From contig JANFAH010000051.1 of assembly GCA_024663395.1 (NCBI GenBank), positions 430,074 through 494,073 on the forward strand: a stretch of 64,000 nucleotides of DNA, given 5' to 3'. The DNA comes from Pisolithus tinctorius (lineage: Eukaryota; Basidiomycota; Agaricomycetes; Boletales; Pisolithaceae). A program made the translations under genes and the position numbers. Of this stretch, positions 58,101 through 64,000 are shown one piece after another. Each line of letters starts with the position of its first letter. Position 1 is the stretch's first letter. The notes beneath the pieces were generated by a model that had not been told where the DNA came from, did not search any database, and saw nothing but the letters and a program-made list of their open reading frames with translations.

Positions 58101-60217
58101 CAGAGGCGCTTCTTTCATCGAAGAAACCAGTCATCATTAGTGCCCCGCCATCTCATGACTCTAATCTTACGAGGGGCAAGCGTGTGTTTGTGAACTCCAC
58201 CATGGATTACCTTGGACCCAGCCAATTGCCCAACATCGCCGCTACACGTGTCAGGAGGAATAAGACTAAGAAGAGAGCTCGGTTTGAAGTTGATGAGATG
58301 GAAGGATCAGGGAATTCTGATGGCATTGAAGAGGTCTCCGTGGACAAGAAGCCTAGTTCCAGCACCGGCTCTCGGCCAAAGGCCCTCGGTGCTCCTCAAC
58401 GATCTTCGAAGTCAAAAGCTGCTGGAGCTTCTGAAGTCATAAGCCTCTCAAGTAGTTCGCAATCTCAGTCCGAGTCCTCTGGTGACGACTTTCATCCCGC
58501 GGATGCCCAGGACAACAACAGTGTAGCCAGTGATGTTGAGATGGAAGATGGTGAGGCTGCCAGCAAGGCGAGGCATGTTGCGGATATGTCTGACTATGAG
58601 CAAGAACGCTTTCCCGCAAGCGCAAAGTAAAGACATCTAAGCAAAGCAAGGCGAGGATGTCAAAAGTTTTGAAGAGTAGCAAGGCTGGCTGTCGTATTCC
58701 ATCGTTGCCAATGTACATTTCATCGGACGGTGGTCAAGTGGATGGTATGGTGGAGCAGAGTATTCGATCTGACATTCTGGAGCCTTGCAAGGGTTCCACC
58801 AGCACTACAAAGAAGTTCGTCCCTCCCGTTATGTCAGATCTCACTGATCGTATCGTCACCGAAAGCGCTCGACTTAACGTTCCAGAGCCTCGCAAGGGGA
58901 CTACCAATATCGTGAAGGCACTTGTCCCTGCTATTGCTTCAGACACCACTCGTCACATTGTCGCCACCGGTTCTGCACAGAAAACTCTTGAATCTACCAC
59001 ATCAGACTCTGGCAAGGTGTCTGCTGACACTGCAAACCTTACGTCAGTCATTGCCGCTGGCTCCGATGCTCCTGGAGTTATGTGCAGCATTTCCATTTCT
59101 AACATCACCGATTCCCGTGAGACTCCCGGCATTCTGCGCAACACTTCTGTCCCCGTTTCCATGATCCCGGGCCCCAATGAAGCATTGGATACTTCTACCA
59201 TTTCCAATGTCACGTCCACTTCAGTCCCTGAGGCCGCACAAGTACTCAACGAATCTGATGCGAAACCGAATGCAGGTAAGCTCCGTCACTTTCAACATTA
59301 CGTGCACGCTGCTAATGACCACTTATTGTCCTGCTAGCTCCCTCCACCCCTGTCACTCATGCCGCTGCTGATCTCTTCGTCAGTGAGGATGATGGGCCAG
59401 ATGGAGGGTTCTTCTCAGGCTATACTAGTGGCCCTGCCACCGGACAAGGGTCTCCAACACACATGCCAAGCGCCTGGCACTGTGTCTTGTGCAAGGTAAA
59501 GCCCACTTAGGTAGCGACCAAGAGCCGTTCAACCTTCAGCTTCGTGTGTTCCCAGACAAGCTGGATATTCCCAGTACATCCAATGAAGTCTCGCATACCG
59601 CATCTGCTAGGCTCTGTGCAGCCGAGGAAGGACATCTACCTACGATGGAAAGTGAGGTTGACAATGCTCGGCAAACCAGTCCACATTCCATTCATGGCGT
59701 GTGTTTGAGTTCGACCTTGGGCCCTGGTGGCCCACATATTGCTTACAATGTACCTCACCTCTCCACACTACGCAGTTCAATCATCTATCACAGCAACATA
59801 CTTTCACTGAGTGGCTCCCTGGGCCAGGTATCCCACCGTGGCAGATGCCAGGGGTACCTTACGATTACAACACCATCATGCGTGGAGGATGGTACAAACC
59901 ATCCAGCAGTTCCCTATCCTCCCCCATACCCACCACCTGGCTGTCCATCTTACAGATCATACATGGAGGGTGCGCCATCAGCCATGCCGCAGCAACAGAC
60001 TAGTAATGCGGGACATCCCAACTACAACATTCAGCACGTCGCTCTTGCTTGCATGCCAGATTACTACTTCAGCGGGGGAGGGTATGAGGATTCTCACTTC
60101 CGCCATGACCCCACTCCCATTGGCCGGACTGGCACTGTCCCAGAAGTTGCTGTTGGCGCTACTCCTCTTCTGCCACGTCCTGGCGACACCACAAAGTCTG
60201 AGTCCACTGCCGAGTAG
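55144..60217 (+). CDS. Gene B: large multi-exon protein of unknown function (Agaricomycete family)
   Basis: A series of plus-strand exons with short introns. Early part: proline-rich segments, two related exons near 55900-55975 and 56040-56190 ending NPG/NPS before gtaagt (KNPGKSP and KNPSKS). Core at 56591-57180: MDEFNEGFQQVNDIFSKLGE, QQVRDRYNCQYSRSNLQNLW and YVDILETWKEAEELEDIGG. Then SKSHAFEGCYILVGRVVNQD (about 57240) and a charged exon with EKGKGKQRAVTMDTEVVAEK, FIRSDHERIKQLLRKHI, ESFGFKWASQKLFPWKSLL and CLKLVAALEDQSTNQLHLQC (57470-58055). After that come an acidic Ser-rich part (SLSSSSQSQSESSGDD), a Thr/Ser-rich part and a Pro/Tyr-rich tail (PYPPPYPPPGCPSY) to a stop at 60215-60217. From memory, the core is common in uncharacterised Agaricomycete proteins near transposons. 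Most exons are intact; the first exon is uncertain. Confidence 0.5.
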
Positions 60218-61172
60218 TCTGCCATTCTAGCCTCTGGTGTGTTCCGAGCTTATATGTTGCCATTTGCATACATCTTCCTTACCATTCTTGAGAGAAAACT
60301 TTAAAATTTTTTTACCATATGCTTCTGAGATCTCGTGCACAGTACATATTGGTCGTCGATACACATCGTGTTCTGTATACCTCCAATACAATTAGTTTAT
60401 GCCCTGCGAATCGTTCTCATGTGACCAAGGTCAAAACTAACTGAAAAAAACATATTGTATGGATGACTGCCACAAAGAACAAAAAACATATGGTTTGAAC
60501 ACGAAAAAAACTCCAGTGAGACCCTCAGTGCAGCCTCTCAGCAATGTCAGTCTACTCCAGTGGACCGCTGCCAGTGGCTCTTAAGAGCTACTCATGAAGG
60601 TTTGTGGAGGCAAGACCCTCAGCATAGCCTCTCGGAAATGTCAGTCTACTATGGTGGACCGCCGCCAGTGGCTCTTACGAGCGACTCATGAAGGTTAGCA
60701 GATGTTGCCTTACATAAAGTATCTAGGGAATTCATTATGGCATTGGAGGCCTGTAGATGACACAACTATTTTTGGAATTGGCACGAGCCTCGCCTGAGGA
60801 CAGCATCTATATGACCTATTCTCACGTACACATAAACTACATCTAAAGACCGTGGGAATGGCCAAAAACTGCTGCCAAGGGTGGGTTGGCCATGATCACG
60901 GACGACAGCCGTGTTGCAAAAATGTTTAGGGTCATGCCAATGATGACAAATTGTAATAAGCATTATGAAACCCCTCTCCTGCTTAATAATGATCATCGTA
61001 ATGTTCTGGCAATGCAACGAGTTCCATTACTTCAGGGTAAGATTGCCGTAAGATCATCACAGCAGCATTGCAACGTGGTGGCTTGCGCTGCATGTTGTTG
61101 GTACGTACTTCCTCACGATCCCTGCCCTTTTTCCTGAACCACTGCAATCCCTTCATCTTCAGCATTTCGGAA
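60218..61172. other. Intergenic stretch before the Plavaka gene
   Basis: A/T-rich near 60290-60500 with homopolymer A and T runs, then the 94-bp tandem duplication at 60520-60700. No gene supported. Confidence 0.45.
60520..60700 (+). repeat. 94-bp tandem duplication, two copies
   Basis: Unit one 60520-60613 and unit two 60614-60700 both run from gaccctcag through aatgtcagtctact, gtggaccgc, cagtggctctta and gactcatgaaggtt, with about a tenth of positions changed. It lies about 470 bp upstream of the Plavaka start and may be a subterminal repeat of that element. Confidence 0.8.
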
Positions 61173-64000
61173 ATGGCCCCCATTCGTCATGCAAAATATA
61201 GCTATTCGGAAAAAATGCTTTCGAAAACATCCAAATGCCAGATCTGTGGAAAACTATTCAAACCTCAGGGCATCAAGAGCCATGCGACACACTGTGCAGC
61301 TCGTCAAACAAGGGAAATACAACGAATAGACGCTACTAAGGAATATGAGAGGGACAAGGAGCAAGGTGCATCTAGTTTTCATATGCTTTGTTTGTGATTC
61401 TCACTGTGTATTGACGTTCTCAGCTGAGGAATTGAGGGTAGCGTTGGTCACATCTGCATACTCGACAGTGCGCACACACATCACGCAGGCAGGCCCTTCT
61501 CAAGTAACCTGCACGCTTAATGAAGATAACGATGGATTGCCAAGTACATTTCAATTTCAACTATGCTACACCTGCACTTAAGGCTGTTTCTTTACAGCTC
61601 CCAACATTTCTCACTCAGGACACATGGATTTTGTTGATCAGGACATGTGGGAGCCTCATGGAGATCCTGCTGCACAAAGTGGTGAGTGCATGAATCAGTG
61701 CTACCTGGTTTCTGAGTGCGCCATACTAAGTACATACGTGCTTGATATGAATAGATCAATCAAATGTCTCCATGGTGAGTAATGGCAGTGACCAAACGCC
61801 ATCCCCTGAACAGCCACCTGCTGACTTCAAGACTGAGTTCCATCCCTGCAGCAATACCCCATCGCTTTTCCAGTCACAAGAAGAATTTGGTCAGCGTGCT
61901 GCTGCTACGATGGCCCCCGATCCACACCCATGGTGCCCATTTATTGAGGAGGGCGACTACTTGTTTGCTGAAATAGCGTTGCAAGTGGGCCTCAATGCGT
62001 CGCAGATCAATGGGCTGCTTTCCCTCATTTCACGCATCGTCCAAGGAAAGGCAAATGTTACCTTGTGGAACGATGTGACCTTCAACATGCATGGGACAGG
62101 GCGGCCATGCAGGTGACACGGTAAGTTCTTTCTCTTCATACACCGTGAGCTTCCGTGCATTCATCCACAAGCTTCTACTCTAGTTTACACGACACAATGT
62201 GACTGCACCTTATAAAGGAGAGAACTTAACATTCCCAGTTTATGCATGTTCGTTATGGGAGTGGGCTCTTGATCTCTTATCAAACCCCCTCCTTGCACCT
62301 CACTTCGTCTGGATGCCCAACAGGTCTTCCAACATAATGGCCATGAGTACGAGAGATTCTACTCAGAACCATGGACTGGTGATGGTGGGACATTCAAGTA
62401 TGTTGTAATGACCTGTACACTCTGTATATACCATGTTTAACTTGTGCTTGCTTCTAGTCTCAACCTCAGGTTGAAAATGCGGCCCTGTTGCTTTTATCCT
62501 CTATGCCGACCAACACGTCTAAGTTCCCACGGAACTGTCAAAGGTTATCCTGTCGTAGCTCGTTGTGGAAATCTGCCCATGAACATCAGAAATGGAGAAT
62601 GCTTTGGTGGCGGATGTGTCGTCAGCTGGTTACTATTGTAAGTTACTGAGTGCAGTCTTCAGCGTCCTTGCTCATGTATATTATGCAAGGTTCCTGAGTC
62701 CACCAAAGAAGAGGGGAAGACTGGCTACACCAATTACAAACACGTTATTTGGCATGAAGCATTCCTTTGTATCATTGATAGACTCGCCGAACTCTCAAAG
62801 CTAGGATACAAATATGAGTGCTATGACAAGATCACTCGGTGGCTCTTTCCCTTGATTCTTATCTTATCCGCTGACTATGAAGAACAGTAAGTCGAGGGCA
62901 CTACAAGTGCACATTAGACATACTAATAACTATGTTGACATTAGATGCATGATGAGCCTAATTCGAGGCATGAAGAGTAAATGCCCATGCCCAGTTTGGG
63001 TTCCTCTTGAGGAGTTATCCCACCTTGCCAAATCATTTCCAACGTGTACCATAAGACAGGCAAAAGAAGCCCTCACCATCTATCAGGAAAAGAAGTCAGC
63101 CGGTGAACCAATCCTCAAAGCCCTCAGGCTTCGGCCAGTTGCAGTGAGTTTGTATTTATTGATGACTCTTACCAACCACATAACCAAATCACAAGAACGT
63201 TTTCTGGAAGGTTGAGAACTCGGAGCTGGAGGAAGCTGTGAGCTTTGACCGCCTCCATGCTCTGCATGACGGTCTCTTTGGGCACCACTCACTCGAAGAA
63301 CTCAAGATTCTCTTAAGCAAATTACCGTGTAAATATGCAGCACAACTTGAGGAGCAGTACGTATTACCCTCTATTTACTTCGCTAAGACATCCTAATCCT
63401 AAATTGAATGCAGGCTTGCAGCATTTCCAAGCTGGTGAGATTTGGCGCACTTCAATGGCATCCTACATGTAAGCTATGCTGATGGGAACAAACTCCGAGA
63501 TCTCGTGCAGGTGAGATTCTTCTTTGATTTCCCAGCATAAGCTAACGAACTCACAAGCAAACCTTCTACGCCGCTTTGAATATTCTCACAAACAACGTAA
63601 GCCGTGAAGGGTACCAGCTCCTACGGATGCTCCGCAGCTACTTGGAATTGGACATCTCATTGGCTGGACGTGCACACTGACAGGACCCTTGAATTGATAG
63701 AGAGGGAGCAGTTGGTTTCGGGAGTGAGCTAAAGGTGCGTGATATTTCCTTGCTGTTAGAGTTGACTGTTGATCCCCCACTCTGACCTAGGAGTATGTCT
63801 CCCGAGTGGCTAATGGTGAGCTAGCAGAACACCTCAAGACGGACTGGAATTTTCCAAAGGTCCATCTTTGGAAACATGTTGTGTGGGATATTCAGAATAA
63901 AGGAGCAGCCCATAACTACAGCACTCGGCCCAATGAGAAAATGCACGGCTCACTTAAAGATGCCTATCAGGACCGCTCAAATGGTAAGGACGTTGCCATT
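61173..64000 (+). pseudogene. Plavaka transposase, decayed, truncated by the window end
   Basis: Plavaka DNA transposase of Agaricomycetes. From the ATG at 61173 it starts with a zinc finger (CQICGKLFKPQGIKSHATHC). After introns it reads FVDQDMWEPHGDP, then PWCPFIEEGDYLFAEIALQV and VGLNASQINGLLSLISRIV, WEWALDLLSNPLLAPHFVW, HNGHEYERFYSEPWTGD, GTVKGYPVVARCGNLPMNIR, LGYKYECYDKITRWLFPLIL and LSADYEEQ. It continues with MMSLIRGMKSKCPCPVWVPL, FDRLHALHDGLFGHHSLEEL, and VSRVANGELAEHLKTDWNFP through RPNEKMHGSLKDAYQDRSNG at the window edge. Lesions: one-base losses near 62090, 62310 and 62520, a TGA at 63436-63438 (CpG transition from CGA), and further stops near 63680. The C-terminal part lies beyond the window. 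Confidence 0.85.

Noticed and set aside
1..64000. TET/JBP dioxygenase gene associated with KDZ
   Set aside because: No frame shows the expected double-stranded beta-helix His-x-Asp and distal His pattern.
1..64000. CRISPR arrays, tRNA and rRNA genes
   Set aside because: No regularly spaced short repeats and no convincing cloverleaf or rRNA sequence were seen; CRISPR is also not expected in a fungal genome.

Overview
The window reads as DNA of a mushroom-forming basidiomycete (Agaricomycetes). The reading frames are cut by many short introns of about 50-65 bp with GT..AG ends, and the transposase families present (KDZ with a CxC cysteine cluster, Plavaka, Tnp2) are those typical of Agaricomycete genomes. 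This is an accessory region. Most genes are broken, the transposons are decayed, and only one gene (a WD40 protein with a C-terminal membrane anchor, 32519-34110) can be read through all its exons without a lesion.

The dominant structure is a very large inverted repeat. The left arm (1172-13481, about 12.3 kb) and the right arm (36917-49198, about 12.3 kb) are near-identical reverse complements around a 23.4 kb unique spacer. From the inner edge outwards each arm carries: the 3' end of an unknown gene (A), an unassigned stretch, a 5'-truncated and disabled GYF-domain gene, a repeat-rich gene (R), a gene of an Agaricomycete family of unknown function (F), a broken TPR gene, an unknown gene (Q) and an unknown gene (P). 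Genes A and P both run on past the ends of the right arm but are cut at the ends of the left arm, so the right arm looks like the source and the left arm like the inverted copy. In a 900-base comparison of the arms I found 12 substitutions, every one a CpG to TpG/CpA change, spread over both arms. That points to 5-methylcytosine decay after the duplication.

Layout: 1-1171 left flank with one unassigned reading frame. 1172-13481 left arm. 13482-36916 spacer: a broken RING-finger gene, a Tnp2 (CACTA-type) transposase relic on the minus strand, two oppositely oriented fragments of the splicing-factor gene SYF2, a broken F-box gene, several unassigned stretches, the intact WD40 gene and the 5' part of gene A. 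36917-49198 right arm. 49199-64000 right flank: the rest of gene P, a KDZ transposase carrying a C-terminal Ulp1 SUMO-protease domain, a multi-exon gene of an unknown Agaricomycete family (B), a 94-bp tandem duplication and a Plavaka transposase relic that runs off the window.

No pathway links these genes. The region is best seen as a transposon-rich graveyard in which fragments of host genes (GYF, TPR, F-box, RING, SYF2) have been copied, inverted and eroded by CpG mutation. Gene spans given for broken genes are limits of recognisable homology, not predicted proteins.
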